64,000 nt of DNA from Oscillospiraceae bacterium (GTDB taxonomy: Bacteria; Bacillota; Clostridia; Oscillospirales; Oscillospiraceae): contig CAJTFK010000001.1 in the NCBI GenBank assembly GCA_910575505.1, positions 62,001-126,000 of the forward strand, in the 5' to 3' direction. The translations under genes and the position numbers were made by a program. Position 1 is the stretch's first letter. Each line of letters begins with the position of its first letter. Below the pieces are notes generated by a model, which saw only the letters and a list, made by a program, of their open reading frames with translations, had not been told where the DNA came from and searched no databases. Positions 8,236 to 14,866 of this stretch are shown one piece after another.

Positions 8236-8506
8236 CGAGCACTTCCTCCTTGTTCTCAGGAGAGACAAAACGAGAGAACGACATCTCATTCATCTTCCCG
8301 ACGTAGTATTCTTGGTTCGGCTGTCTCTTCGCCTTCGCAGATCTCTTGCATTCCAGAGAGGCCCATTTGTCCCTGTAAAGGACGAGCAGGTCGGGAATAC
8401 CCTGAATCTGGTCCATCTTGAAAACCATGCAACCAGGAAAAAGAGCTTCAAGCGTTTTGATAAGCCGATCCTGAAAACCGCTTTCCAAACGGGAACTCCT
8501 GGCCAT
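8201..8506 (-). CDS. VRR-NUC domain nuclease
   Basis: A 101-aa stand-alone VRR-NUC protein: QDRLIKTLEALFPG, then GIPDLLVLY (catalytic Asp) and WASLECKRSAKAKRQPNQ (E-x-K). Phage VRR-NUC proteins are Holliday-junction or flap-type nucleases used in genome processing. It is the first gene of the late operon, read from a CGCA...TTTATGG element at 8572-8600. Start ATG 8506 is preceded by AAAGGAGG. The HNH gene begins inside its 3' end. Confidence 0.8.
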   Translation of the reverse strand: MARSSRLESGFQDRLIKTLEALFPGCMVFKMDQIQGIPDLLVLYRDKWASLECKRSAKAKRQPNQEYYVGKMNEMSFSRFVSPENKEEVLDELQQIFESHP

Positions 8507-8571
8507 AAAAGGGCCTCCTTTCAACAGAAATAACAGAAAGAATAGAAAAAGTTTGACACATTTCCCCTTCT

Positions 8572-8600
8572 CTCCATAAAAGAGTCTGTTTTTTTGGCGG
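8572..8600 (-). promoter_or_regulatory. CGCA...TTTATGG promoter-like element
   Basis: On the minus strand it reads CCGCC, an ACA and TTTTATGGAG, matching the family seen repeatedly at 48-60 kb. It lies 66 bp upstream of the VRR-NUC gene and right after the terminator of the preceding cassette, so it probably starts the late operon. Confidence 0.55.
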
Positions 8601-8633
8601 AAAGAAAAAGAGACGCTAATTAAGGCGTCTCTT
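8601..8633 (-). terminator. intrinsic terminator of the PASTA-like/345-aa gene pair
   Basis: A 9-bp perfect stem (AAGAGACGC with GCGTCTCTT) is followed on the minus strand by TTTTTCTTT. It separates the 8.6-10.5 kb cassette from the late operon. Confidence 0.8.
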
Positions 8634-8650
8634 CTCTGAAAATATAAATT

Positions 8651-9220
8651 TTAAGAATTGTTAGAGTCTGTGATTTCATGTTTCCGATGTGGAAGGATTT
8701 TTCCAAATCTGTCTTTTGCTGATACGGCGACATCGACAATGATTTTTTGTGCTTGTTCCACCTGTAGTTCCCTTTTCTCGGCTTTTACACGCTTTTCTAT
8801 AGCTTTTTGTTCCTCTGCCTTTTCAAACAACCGTTGACTTTCGTCAATTACTTCTTGAGTAATGTATTTTACAATCACACTCATGCCAGCCTGGGCTTTT
8901 TGCTTACCTTTCAGACTCGACCCAACTACTTGGGAATCAAAACAGTCTTTGTATTTTGGATCAGCTTCCTTGAGCGCGAGTTCACTTGGTATCGCTTTTA
9001 GCCCCGAATTTGTCAATGCCATAACAGCTTCATCAAGCTTTAGCCGAGGCTCAGAATCATACGATAATTGAGGGATGACAACCTTGCCCGGCACATCCGG
9101 GAACTTATCCATCAATTCCTCAATCGCTGTAATTATAGCTGGGGCTATCGTTAAGGCAGATAGCACAGTAGGGGCAATGGATTTTTTATTGTTTCTTTCG
9201 TTCGTTTTCTTAGAACTCAT
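8651..9220 (-). CDS. PASTA-like domain protein of the 8.6-10.5 kb cassette
   Basis: A 189-aa protein. After a hydrophobic N-terminal segment (SIAPTVLSALTIAPAIITAI, about residues 14-33) comes a PASTA-like unit: FPDVPGKVVIPQL, DEAVMALTNSGLKAI, then a GSSLKGKQKAQAGMSVIV strand, followed by a charged coiled coil with many Glu/Lys. PASTA domains normally bind cell-wall muropeptides outside the cell, but no kinase is attached here. ATG 9220 follows GGGAG; upstream ATGs overlap the previous stop. It is the second gene of a two-gene operon with its own leader RNA. Confidence 0.45.
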   Translation of the reverse strand: MSSKKTNERNNKKSIAPTVLSALTIAPAIITAIEELMDKFPDVPGKVVIPQLSYDSEPRLKLDEAVMALTNSGLKAIPSELALKEADPKYKDCFDSQVVGSSLKGKQKAQAGMSVIVKYITQEVIDESQRLFEKAEEQKAIEKRVKAEKRELQVEQAQKIIVDVAVSAKDRFGKILPHRKHEITDSNNS

Positions 9221-9234
9221 ATTGTCTACTCCCA

Positions 9235-10272
9235 TCATGCGGTCTTCATATAAACAACTCCGTCAGCTGTCATATAGTAATCTGCCTTTTGTGTTGCCGC
9301 ATTCAAACCGGCCCTCAGAGACCTTCTCATATCAGATTCCTCACCTCGACCGAGAGACTCAACAAGCCCATCAATACGCTCCAAAATATCAGTCTTCGCT
9401 ATTTTCTTAAATGGCATTTCCTTGGCGCTATCAACCAGAGTACGGAGAGAAGAAAAATTACCCAGCATCCGTTTCTCACACTTATCGATGTAAACCGAAA
9501 TATCATTATCCACATATTTAAGATAGCTGCGGTCATAGTTTTGAGCGTAGTGTACTTCTAACAAGCTGCTCATACCGTAAAGCTGCATAGAAAACTCAAG
9601 GCTTTCTTTAAGCTGAAATGCTTTTTCCACCAAACTCGAAATATCTTTTCCATCTCTACCTTTAATTGTAGATTCTAAATCGCCTATATAAAACTCAATA
9701 TCCTTCATCGCAATTTTACGGGCAGATTGTAAACTTGTAATCGTTGCGGCTCGCTGCGCACTGCACTCCATGATGGAAATATAATTTTCATAGGCATATC
9801 TGATAAAACTGACTTCGGCCATCAATTCGGCTTTCTTATCACCATAGAGAAACTCAAGGATCTTGTCTATACCCATCCGCATCATTCTTAATTCGTCATT
9901 GATCTTTTTGAGGAAATACTGGCTGGATGCGATTGACATGGCAGTAAAGCACCCCATGGCTAAAGTGCAATTATCAAGGGAATTCAAAGCAGCGGCACCT
10001 TTAATTTTTCCATCATCACCAATAATTGAGGTTGTCTTTCCAACCAATTCAGTTTTTTTCAATTCCATCAATTTTCCAGATACTCCATCTGGAAATGTGA
10101 CAGTATAGAGTTTTGGCATTTGATTAGTGGCCGCCATAGATGGTAGCTGCTGTAACAGGGCTCCGATTTGAATTTTTTGTGCGGAATCCAATTCTAACTT
10201 GGTAAAACCATTAGCAGGAGAAATATCCATCGCCATGTCGCATGGAATAATACCCCAATTTTGCTCGACCAT
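9235..10272 (-). CDS. unknown 345-aa helical protein, first gene of the leader-RNA cassette
   Basis: I do not recognise a characterised domain. The N-terminal ~110 residues are mixed, with a short hydrophobic stretch (CTLAMGCFTAMSIASSQYF, about 102-120); the rest is helical, with DKILEFLYGDKKAELMAEVSF and a coiled-coil-rich end. I have an impression of similar chromosomal proteins in Clostridia with the same FLYGDKKAELMAE block. It starts 28 bp after a terminator hairpin, with GAGGGAGGG as ribosome binding site, so its expression should depend on readthrough of that hairpin. A role as lysogenic cargo or defence gene is inference. Confidence 0.4.
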   Translation of the reverse strand: MVEQNWGIIPCDMAMDISPANGFTKLELDSAQKIQIGALLQQLPSMAATNQMPKLYTVTFPDGVSGKLMELKKTELVGKTTSIIGDDGKIKGAAALNSLDNCTLAMGCFTAMSIASSQYFLKKINDELRMMRMGIDKILEFLYGDKKAELMAEVSFIRYAYENYISIMECSAQRAATITSLQSARKIAMKDIEFYIGDLESTIKGRDGKDISSLVEKAFQLKESLEFSMQLYGMSSLLEVHYAQNYDRSYLKYVDNDISVYIDKCEKRMLGNFSSLRTLVDSAKEMPFKKIAKTDILERIDGLVESLGRGEESDMRRSLRAGLNAATQKADYYMTADGVVYMKTA

Positions 10273-10299
10273 AATTAGCCCTCCCTCATTTTAGAGCAA

Positions 10300-10461
10300 T
10301 AAAAAAGGTGCGCCCCAATGAAGAGACGCACCTGCAAAAGTGTTTCTCTCCATTGCTGCCACACAACCCTCGATAGCTACGATATGTATGAGGAAAGAGA
10401 GGGAACACCTTTTGCTAAGGTATTTCCTCGTAGCCATCAAAAAGTATAAAGTTGTGTGGCA
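10300..10461 (-). ncRNA. structured leader RNA with terminal hairpin
   Basis: Nested complementarity on the minus strand: a perfect 10-bp closing stem (10358-10367 with 10451-10460, GCCACACAAC/GTTGTGTGGC), inside it an imperfect TAGCTACGA/TCGTAGCCA stem, then GAGGAAA/TTTCCTC, then ACCTT/AAGGT. Downstream, CAATGGAGAG (10346-10355) can pair with the loop of a terminator (AGGTGCG stem, 10306-10333, followed by T6). An extended -10 promoter ends at the closing stem. The arrangement (promoter, fold, terminator, gene) fits a riboswitch-like attenuator or a discrete small RNA; the class is not recognised. Confidence 0.6.
10306..10333 (-). terminator. terminator/attenuator hairpin ahead of the 345-aa gene
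   Basis: AGGTGCGT pairs with GCGCACCT around a 12-nt loop and is followed on the minus strand by TTTTTT. The loop can also pair with 10346-10355, which offers a switch between structures. Confidence 0.7.
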
Positions 10462-10466
10462 AGGTC

Positions 10467-10475
10467 AGTATATCA
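10467..10475 (-). promoter_or_regulatory. extended -10 promoter of the leader RNA
   Basis: TGATATACT on the minus strand matches an extended -10 (TG-n-TATACT); the -35 is weak. The predicted start, about 7 bases downstream, falls on the first base pair of the RNA's closing stem, which supports it. Confidence 0.5.
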
Positions 10476-10577
10476 CATGTTCAGGAGAAAGGAAAGAGGG
10501 AATGTCATCACGTAGCCTAAAAATTTGCTGAGACTCAAACTCGTGACCGACTTTGGGCATAAAAATACACCCCAGTT

Positions 10578-10859
10578 TTATGCTGGAGCGCTACTATGTT
10601 CAAGTTCAGTTACTGTTTTCTCTCCCTTCCACACATAGCCGGTTTCCTCGTAGAGTCGTTTGGGAGAAATATAATAATTGATACGTCCGTACTTCGAGTC
10701 CATCTCTTCAATGGTGGTTACAAGCTTCCCATCTCTGGTAGCCTTTCCGATAGGAAGCCAGCCTGATACGATACCGGCCCTAACCCAAGATGCGTCTCTT
10801 CCGTACACCTTGGCTGCTACAGACACAGGAACAGAACCGATTGCAAATTGTTCGTTCAA
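10578..10859 (-). CDS. small winged-helix/MerR-like DNA-binding protein (paralog of 56581-56832)
   Basis: A 93-aa protein with SVPVSVAAKVYGRDASWVRAG, a helix-turn-helix of the excisionase/MerR-like type, then IGKATRDGKLVTTI and YISPKRLYEETGYVWKG. It is about 75-80% identical by eye to the protein at 56581-56832. The best start is TTG at 10859, ten bases after AAAGGAG; a longer reading frame upstream lacks a ribosome binding site. It may be a regulator or recombination directionality factor; which one is open. Confidence 0.6.
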   Translation of the reverse strand: MNEQFAIGSVPVSVAAKVYGRDASWVRAGIVSGWLPIGKATRDGKLVTTIEEMDSKYGRINYYISPKRLYEETGYVWKGEKTVTELEHSSAPA

Positions 10860-10928
10860 AGTCGTTCGTCTCCTTTCTATGACGATTCTAAACGCAAATT
10901 TTATGTTATGGTTCGGCCTTGGCCAAAA

Positions 10929-11193
10929 GCCCACTTTTATTTTCCACTTTATTTATTTTCTTTACTTTTTTTTGCGTTTAAGTGTAAAGAAAAAGTGGGA
11001 AAGTGGGCAGAAAGCCCGCAAAGCCTTGTGCCGCAACGGTTTCCGGCTGCCCACTTTTCAAAAATAAATGGGCAGAAAGTGGGCAAATGGCCATAAAAAT
11101 GGGCAAAAAGAACAGTCTTATACCGCAAAAGCGTCCGAACCCGGCTATAAAAGTGGGCAGAAGCCCGTTTTTCCAGACAAAAGTGGGCAGAAA
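10929..11193. repeat. iteron-like repeats AAAGTGGGCAGAAA
   Basis: At least seven copies or close variants of AAAGTGGGCA(GAAA) lie in about 265 bp without genes: 10929-10938 (inverted), 10989-11000, 11000-11013, 11048-11058 (inverted), 11067-11085 (two), 11097-11107, 11150-11162 and 11180-11193. Several are in direct orientation. The flanks are AT-rich. Iterated sites of this kind mark plasmid/phage replication origins or multi-site operators. I see no Rep protein gene directly next to it. Confidence 0.6.
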
Positions 11194-11238
11194 TATCCAG
11201 CTTTTTAGACCTGCAACTATCAGAAATAGTAGCAGATT

Positions 11239-11324
11239 GGGCACGCGAAATGCCCCGAATTCTATCCTAAGTTAGAACAATTTCTATCCTAAGTTAGACA
11301 GAACCGGGGCAAATCGTGCCTCAC
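11239..11324. promoter_or_regulatory. double operator TCTATCCTAAGTTAGA within an inverted repeat
   Basis: Two identical 16-bp copies (11261-11276 and 11283-11298, 22 bp apart, two helical turns) contain the palindrome CTAAnTTAG. They are flanked by GGCACG...GCCCCG and its inverted counterpart CGGGGC...CGTGCC. Single CTAAGTTA copies also occur at 56861 and 59918 in front of regulator-type genes, so this looks like the binding site of a phage regulator. Confidence 0.5.
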
Positions 11325-11378
11325 CTTACTTCAGATTCCGCATTTTACTCACCTCAATCCATTGATTTCCAAGAATTT

Positions 11379-11708
11379 TTACCACTGCTCCTCCATTTTA
11401 GGAGATGCAAGTTCTCCTCTCAACACCCGCTCGGGAAAGTGAATCTCCCGGGCAATCGTCCGTACCAGTCCTTCAACGTCGATATCGATTTTGCCGCTCA
11501 TACTTACCATACCTCCTGAGGCCGGGTCAGAGCCAATCAGCATTTTGGGATTGTCCCACAGGTTCTCGACATTCCGGTATCCTTTCTCAGTAGACTGAGC
11601 AGCCGGTTCCGGAAGAGGTAAATATCCAAGGGCCTCCATTTCCTTATGGTCGCAGGTATCTACAAATGGACAGGCCTGACACCTGGCGGAAAGTTTTGAT
11701 AAGCTCAT
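11379..11708 (-). CDS. Cys-rich conserved phage protein
   Basis: A 109-aa protein with an N-terminal metal-binding-like cluster (CQACPFVDTCDHKEMEALGYL), then a Pro/Glu linker and a C-terminal SGKIDIDVEGLVRTIAREIHF segment. The cluster is familiar from Clostridia phage proteins of unknown function. It is the last gene of the leftward operon before the iteron region. The stop overlaps nothing; the start overlaps the upstream stop by 4 bp. Confidence 0.55.
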   Translation of the reverse strand: MSLSKLSARCQACPFVDTCDHKEMEALGYLPLPEPAAQSTEKGYRNVENLWDNPKMLIGSDPASGGMVSMSGKIDIDVEGLVRTIAREIHFPERVLRGELASPKMEEQW

Positions 11709-11899
11709 GTCAGTCCCAGCTCTTTCTTATGATCAGGCTCATAGTCCGAACACGGGTATTGGGATCTGAGCCGATCTGCTTGATCCGAGTACGGACAGAA
11801 CGGCACTCTGCCTTCGTGAATATGAGCGAGGCATCTCATCCGGCCATCGACGTCTACCGATTGATTGCCGCACCAAATGAGTTTGTCAAGTATGTTCAT
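11705..11899 (-). CDS. small Cys-containing phage protein
   Basis: A 64-aa protein with Cys residues at spaced positions (WCGNQ, MRCLAHI, FCPYSD, YPCSDYEP) that could bind a metal. ATG 11899 is preceded by an in-frame GTG; GGGGTAATCC is the likely ribosome binding site. Not recognised otherwise. It is sandwiched in an operon with overlapping starts and stops. Confidence 0.5.
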   Translation of the reverse strand: MNILDKLIWCGNQSVDVDGRMRCLAHIHEGRVPFCPYSDQADRLRSQYPCSDYEPDHKKELGLT

Positions 11900-12074
11900 C
11901 ACGGATTACCCCAACTTTCTGGTTAGTCAGACGTTCATACATCCACTCAGCTTCTTTGCCTCTGAAGTAATTGATGATGGCCATATTGGCCCCATTGAGA
12001 CGACCCACTGTGAGGACAGACTCATCTTTACCGTCGGAAATATCAATTCCGATAATGTAGTTTTCTTTTGCCAT
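11886..12074 (-). CDS. small phage protein, unknown
   Basis: A 62-aa protein beginning MAKENYIIGIDISDGKDESVLTVG, which resembles the first beta-strand and turn of an actin-like/RNase H-type ATPase fold (IIGIDISDG), but it is far too short for a complete domain. It may be a truncated remnant or an independent small protein. ATG 12074 follows GAGAGG. It overlaps the next gene by 14 bp. Confidence 0.5.
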   Translation of the reverse strand: MAKENYIIGIDISDGKDESVLTVGRLNGANMAIINYFRGKEAEWMYERLTNQKVGVIRDEHT

Positions 12075-12089
12075 GTCAATACCTCTCAA

Positions 12090-12557
12090 TTAGGACGGAG
12101 AATATCCAGGGGCTTCACAGAACTTGTCCACGATGCCGCTTAGTTCACTCCGAACCCCCATCAGGATTTTTCCGAGATGGTTTTCGCCGTATCCACGGTA
12201 CAGATCAACTCCCCAAACTCGGTCGCCCCAGGTATTACCCTCTATCAACTCCGCATCTCCGGTTGCGAGGAGCTTGGAAAGCAAATCGGGGTTTTGGGTA
12301 AACTTTGCCATACATACTTCATACATAACATCGTATTTCACAAGTTCCCAATCGGAGCGCAAGGGCACTCTTCGTCCGAGCTGCTTTGCACGGTTAGGTG
12401 TCAGGCCACAGAAGTCGAGCATCCGCTCCGGACACTTGGCAGCTTGGAACGCCGCCTCGTTGTTTTCAAACCGATAGCCTTGGTACTCAACCGGAGCAGG
12501 GTAGAAGTTGCTGAGGAAGAAATACTTTCCACGGAATTCGTCGATTGACTCAGTCAC
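12090..12557 (-). CDS. NADAR (YbiA-like) domain protein
   Basis: A 155-aa NADAR protein: FRGKYFFLSNFYPAPVEYQG, NNEAAFQAAKCP, the central MYEVCMAKFTQNPDL and the EGNTWGDRVWGVD signature are all present. NADAR enzymes act on ADP-ribose-linked substrates; family members reverse guanosine ADP-ribosylation of DNA made by DarT-type toxins. The core is full length. GTG 12557 is preferred because GAGGAGG precedes it. Together with the ADP-ribosylglycohydrolase at 29738-30550, it suggests defence against ADP-ribosylating or NAD-linked host systems (inference). Confidence 0.85.
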   Translation of the reverse strand: MTESIDEFRGKYFFLSNFYPAPVEYQGYRFENNEAAFQAAKCPERMLDFCGLTPNRAKQLGRRVPLRSDWELVKYDVMYEVCMAKFTQNPDLLSKLLATGDAELIEGNTWGDRVWGVDLYRGYGENHLGKILMGVRSELSGIVDKFCEAPGYSPS

Positions 12558-12570
12558 TTTATATCCCTCC

Positions 12571-12903
12571 TCAATATGCACGTCGCTGGTAAGGCTGGTT
12601 TCGGACTGCTCTGGGAATATAATTGTAGTGCATTCGTACTCTCTGAGGCCGTCTGTGAGCCTTTATACCGCACTTTTTCGGCGGGGTATTAGGATGTTGC
12701 CTCACGTCTTCGACGGTCATAATCTGGCTTTCTACGGCCTCCTGAGACAGGTTTATCGCCTCAGCAATCGGGGTAAGCGCCGCAATTACATCTTCTGCAT
12801 AGTCCATGAAGAGCGTCCGAACAACTTCCCACATCTCAGCCAGAATAGCAGCATCGTGACAGATGCCGACGATGATGGCATCGTATTTCTCATTTTGGCT
12901 CAT
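12571..12903 (-). CDS. small phage protein, unknown
   Basis: A 110-aa protein: an acidic, helical first half (IVGICHDAAILAEMWEVVRTL) and a basic, Arg-rich tail. No domain is recognised. ATG 12903 follows TTGGAGG. It overlaps the neighbouring upstream gene by 14 bp, so it is translated as part of the operon. Confidence 0.5.
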   Translation of the reverse strand: MSQNEKYDAIIVGICHDAAILAEMWEVVRTLFMDYAEDVIAALTPIAEAINLSQEAVESQIMTVEDVRQHPNTPPKKCGIKAHRRPQRVRMHYNYIPRAVRNQPYQRRAY

Positions 12904-13174
12904 GCTTACCTCCAAAAACTATTGGAGAATCGCCGTCAAAGTCTGCGGCAGATAGTAAAGGCTTAGGCGGTCTGATTTTGCAGTCCTTGTTCAGAAGCCA
13001 ATTCAGGCTGACGCTGGATTCGTAACGAAAACCGCGCTCCATCTTCATGAGAGCACTTTCCGTGAACCAGTAGACCGAATTAGTTTTCTGATTGTCGAAC
13101 TGGAACTGCTCTCCTTTTCTCAGATGCAGTTTCATGCGGATCAGGAATATAATCAGCTTACTGAGGATGTCCAT
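12890..13174 (-). CDS. small phage protein, unknown
   Basis: A 94-aa protein with a basic, hydrophobic N-terminus (ILSKLIIFLIRMKLHLRKG) and a WFTESALMKMERGFRYESS region. No family is recognised. ATG 13174 is chosen because GGAGGTGATAAA precedes it; a longer frame has no ribosome binding site. It contains one copy of the strand-biased ATTATATT motif in the I-I-F codons. Confidence 0.5.
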   Translation of the reverse strand: MDILSKLIIFLIRMKLHLRKGEQFQFDNQKTNSVYWFTESALMKMERGFRYESSVSLNWLLNKDCKIRPPKPLLSAADFDGDSPIVFGGKHEPK

Positions 13175-13193
13175 TTTATCACCTCCAGCTTGT

Positions 13194-13466
13194 TCAGAAC
13201 ATCCTTCCAATCGGAAACGGTTTGTCTTCGATGATGAGACATTGGCCTTTTTCGAGATACTGGCAAGGTTTGATTTTCACAGTTTCGGTATCTTCCGGAA
13301 ATATCTGTCGTACCGTGGCATATGCAGTCTCTCCGGCCATGACGATAATTCCATAAGGCTTTTGCATGAGTTTAGCCTTTCGGGTAAGCGACCTCAGCTC
13401 GTCATAGATTTTCTCAGGAGTTAAATCCGGCCACTGAGGCTTAGACAATGTAACACCATGGCTCAC
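13194..13466 (-). CDS. small phage protein, unknown
   Basis: A 90-aa protein starting at GTG 13466, placed 9-10 bases after GGAGG. It contains PEKIYDELRSLTRKAKLMQKPYG, which looks like a helical hairpin, and a C-terminal beta-rich section. Not recognised. The upstream part of the open frame overlaps the previous gene and lacks a ribosome binding site. Confidence 0.5.
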   Translation of the reverse strand: MSHGVTLSKPQWPDLTPEKIYDELRSLTRKAKLMQKPYGIIVMAGETAYATVRQIFPEDTETVKIKPCQYLEKGQCLIIEDKPFPIGRMF

Positions 13467-13473
13467 AGCTTTG

Positions 13474-13671
13474 TCACCTCCAAACCTTTCCTGTTTTCTT
13501 GTCAATAAGAACAAGCGGGCCCCGAATCTCGAAGCCCGCCATCTCACAGATGTTCAGAATGACCCTACGCAGTTTGTTGTAACGATCTTCGTCTCGGTTG
13601 ATATTCCTTATGGCGGCGTAAGCCGTTGGGTCGGAATAGCCTTCCGAGTTCTTTCTATCTCTCCCTGACAA
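13474..13671 (-). CDS. conserved small phage protein (SDPTAYAAIRNI family)
   Basis: A 65-aa protein: GYSDPTAYAAIRNINRDEDR, then LRRVILNICEMAGFEIRG. This pattern is recurrent in Clostridia phages and integrative elements and is without a known function to me. The apparent start is TTG at 13671 with GAGGTGA upstream. It is directly adjacent to the helix-turn-helix gene, 3 bp away. Confidence 0.55.
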   Translation of the reverse strand: MSGRDRKNSEGYSDPTAYAAIRNINRDEDRYNKLRRVILNICEMAGFEIRGPLVLIDKKTGKVWR

Positions 13672-13674
13672 ATA

Positions 13675-13989
13675 TCAATCACCTCGATTCTTAGCCAGGA
13701 AGCGGAGCGTGTGAGCACAGGTCTCGCCGATGCCATAGTGCTTTTCGAGCGCAGGAATGAACCAGCCAGGAACCGGCTTTTTCCCGCACTCAATAGCTGA
13801 GAGTTCTGCCGGTGAAATATCCAGCGTCTTCGCCATATCGTAGAGCAGCAGGCTCCGAGTGATGCGGATGTCTCGAACCAGTTTTCCGAATTTATCCAGA
13901 CCCATATGCTCAATCAGTATGTATCCTCTGGATTGTACCGCTTCATCGGGAGCTGCATTTTTCTGTAAAGAAGATATTTCGTAAGGCAT
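13675..13989 (-). CDS. XRE-family helix-turn-helix protein
   Basis: A 104-aa protein with an XRE/Cro-type DNA-binding domain at about residues 34-84: GKLVRDIRITRSLLLYDMAKTLDISPAELSAIECGKKPVP. The C-terminal helix includes a His-Tyr-Gly-Ile turn. ATG 13989 follows GGAGAAGCATA and shares a base with the nrdG stop. Being buried in a metabolic operon, it is more likely a middle-time regulator than the lysogeny repressor. Confidence 0.7.
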   Translation of the reverse strand: MPYEISSLQKNAAPDEAVQSRGYILIEHMGLDKFGKLVRDIRITRSLLLYDMAKTLDISPAELSAIECGKKPVPGWFIPALEKHYGIGETCAHTLRFLAKNRGD

Positions 13990-14513
13990 TATGCTTCTCC
14001 TTCCCAGAGGACGATTTTACAAGCCTCTTTTGTTTTTCTCAGGTCGATAAGGCGCTGATTGGAGGAACCACAGAATTTCAGCCGCAGGTCTTTTTTCGCT
14101 TCGATGAAAGGCCCATCAACCAAAATATCCATCTGTGAGAGCAGTGATTCCGTGACAGCTCCATACTCTCCAGTCCTGCTCATCAGCTCCTCAAAGGTAA
14201 AGCCGGTATAGGTCCAGATAGTTTTGTTCGGGAACTCTCGCCTCACAGCTTCCACAAACGGCAGGAGGTCACGTTGATTGCTCGATTCAAGAGGTTCCCC
14301 GCCAAGGATTGTGAGACCTTCGATGTAGTCCGGCTGAAGCAGCTCAAATATCCGGTACTGTGTTTTCCAGATGAACGGCTGACCGGCGTTGAAGTTCCAC
14401 GTTTCCGGCTGAAAACAGCCAGGGCAGTGATGCGTACAGCCCGAGACGAACAGAGAAACCCGAACGCCCGGACCGTTTGCGATGTCACAGGCCCTTATGA
14501 GCGAATAGTTCAT
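13989..14513 (-). CDS. nrdG: anaerobic ribonucleotide reductase activating protein (radical SAM)
   Basis: A 174-aa radical SAM activase. The cluster motif CTHHCPGC (Cx3Cx2C) lies at about residues 26-33, preceded by NGPGVRVSLFVSGC and followed by TILGGEPLE, the family's usual GGE motif. It generates the glycyl radical on NrdD using SAM and a 4Fe-4S cluster, so the host must live without oxygen. It is encoded two small genes downstream of nrdD in the same operon. Confidence 0.93.
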   Translation of the reverse strand: MNYSLIRACDIANGPGVRVSLFVSGCTHHCPGCFQPETWNFNAGQPFIWKTQYRIFELLQPDYIEGLTILGGEPLESSNQRDLLPFVEAVRREFPNKTIWTYTGFTFEELMSRTGEYGAVTESLLSQMDILVDGPFIEAKKDLRLKFCGSSNQRLIDLRKTKEACKIVLWEGEA

Positions 14514-14526
14514 CGCTTAACACTCC

Positions 14527-14628
14527 TCAAAATATCTTTCCGATAAAGAAACCTAAAAGAACAGCTATCGAAAACAATCCGATAGTTGCAATCCTGAGAA
14601 GTAGGACCGCAAGATCTTTCCAATCCAT
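14527..14628 (-). CDS. 33-aa single-span membrane peptide
   Basis: Read by eye: a 33-residue peptide MDWKDLAVLLLRIATIG... ending in GKIF, almost entirely one hydrophobic helix. ATG 14628 has AAAGGAG seven bases upstream and the stop lies just before nrdG. It is too short for automated callers. Function unknown; several similar tiny membrane proteins occur in this phage. Confidence 0.55.
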   Translation of the reverse strand: MDWKDLAVLLLRIATIGLFSIAVLLGFFIGKIF

Positions 14629-14647
14629 TTCATCTCTCCTTTTCAGT

Positions 14648-14866
14648 TTAGTCGTAGTCGAACTCAAAACTTATCAACTGCGGATTTTTCATCTTTGCAC
14701 CGCACTGAGAGCAGAATTTACCAAGCCTAAAAGCTCTGGGAGGATATCCACCATCACGACCATCGTGACAGTTGCTGCAATAGTGGAAAGATGACCCGAT
14801 ACTATTGCTCTTTTTCCACTCTGCTTCCAAAGTGGTCTCAGAAATTTTGTACTTTATCTCACTCAT
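14648..14866 (-). CDS. zinc-ribbon protein
   Basis: A 72-aa protein with two Cys pairs (CSNCHDG at about 33-39 and CSQCGAKM at about 53-60), forming a zinc ribbon. The ATG at 14866 overlaps the nrdD stop (ATGA), indicating translational coupling. A longer frame extending into nrdD is a shadow. It probably binds nucleic acid or a protein partner; no specific role can be given. Confidence 0.7.
   Translation of the reverse strand: MSEIKYKISETTLEAEWKKSNSIGSSFHYCSNCHDGRDGGYPPRAFRLGKFCSQCGAKMKNPQLISFEFDYD

Noticed and set aside
8651..9220. PASTA-containing Ser/Thr kinase
   Set aside because: No kinase domain is present; only one weak PASTA-like unit.
9235..10461. Retron (structured RNA followed by gene)
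   Set aside because: The 345-aa protein has no reverse-transcriptase motif such as YxDD.
9235..10461. Type III toxin-antitoxin (repeat RNA, terminator, toxin)
   Set aside because: The RNA has no tandem repeats and the protein does not resemble ToxN/AbiQ.
13675..13989. XRE protein as the main lysogeny repressor
   Set aside because: It is inside a leftward metabolic operon and not next to the operator at 59934; nothing links it to lysogeny control.
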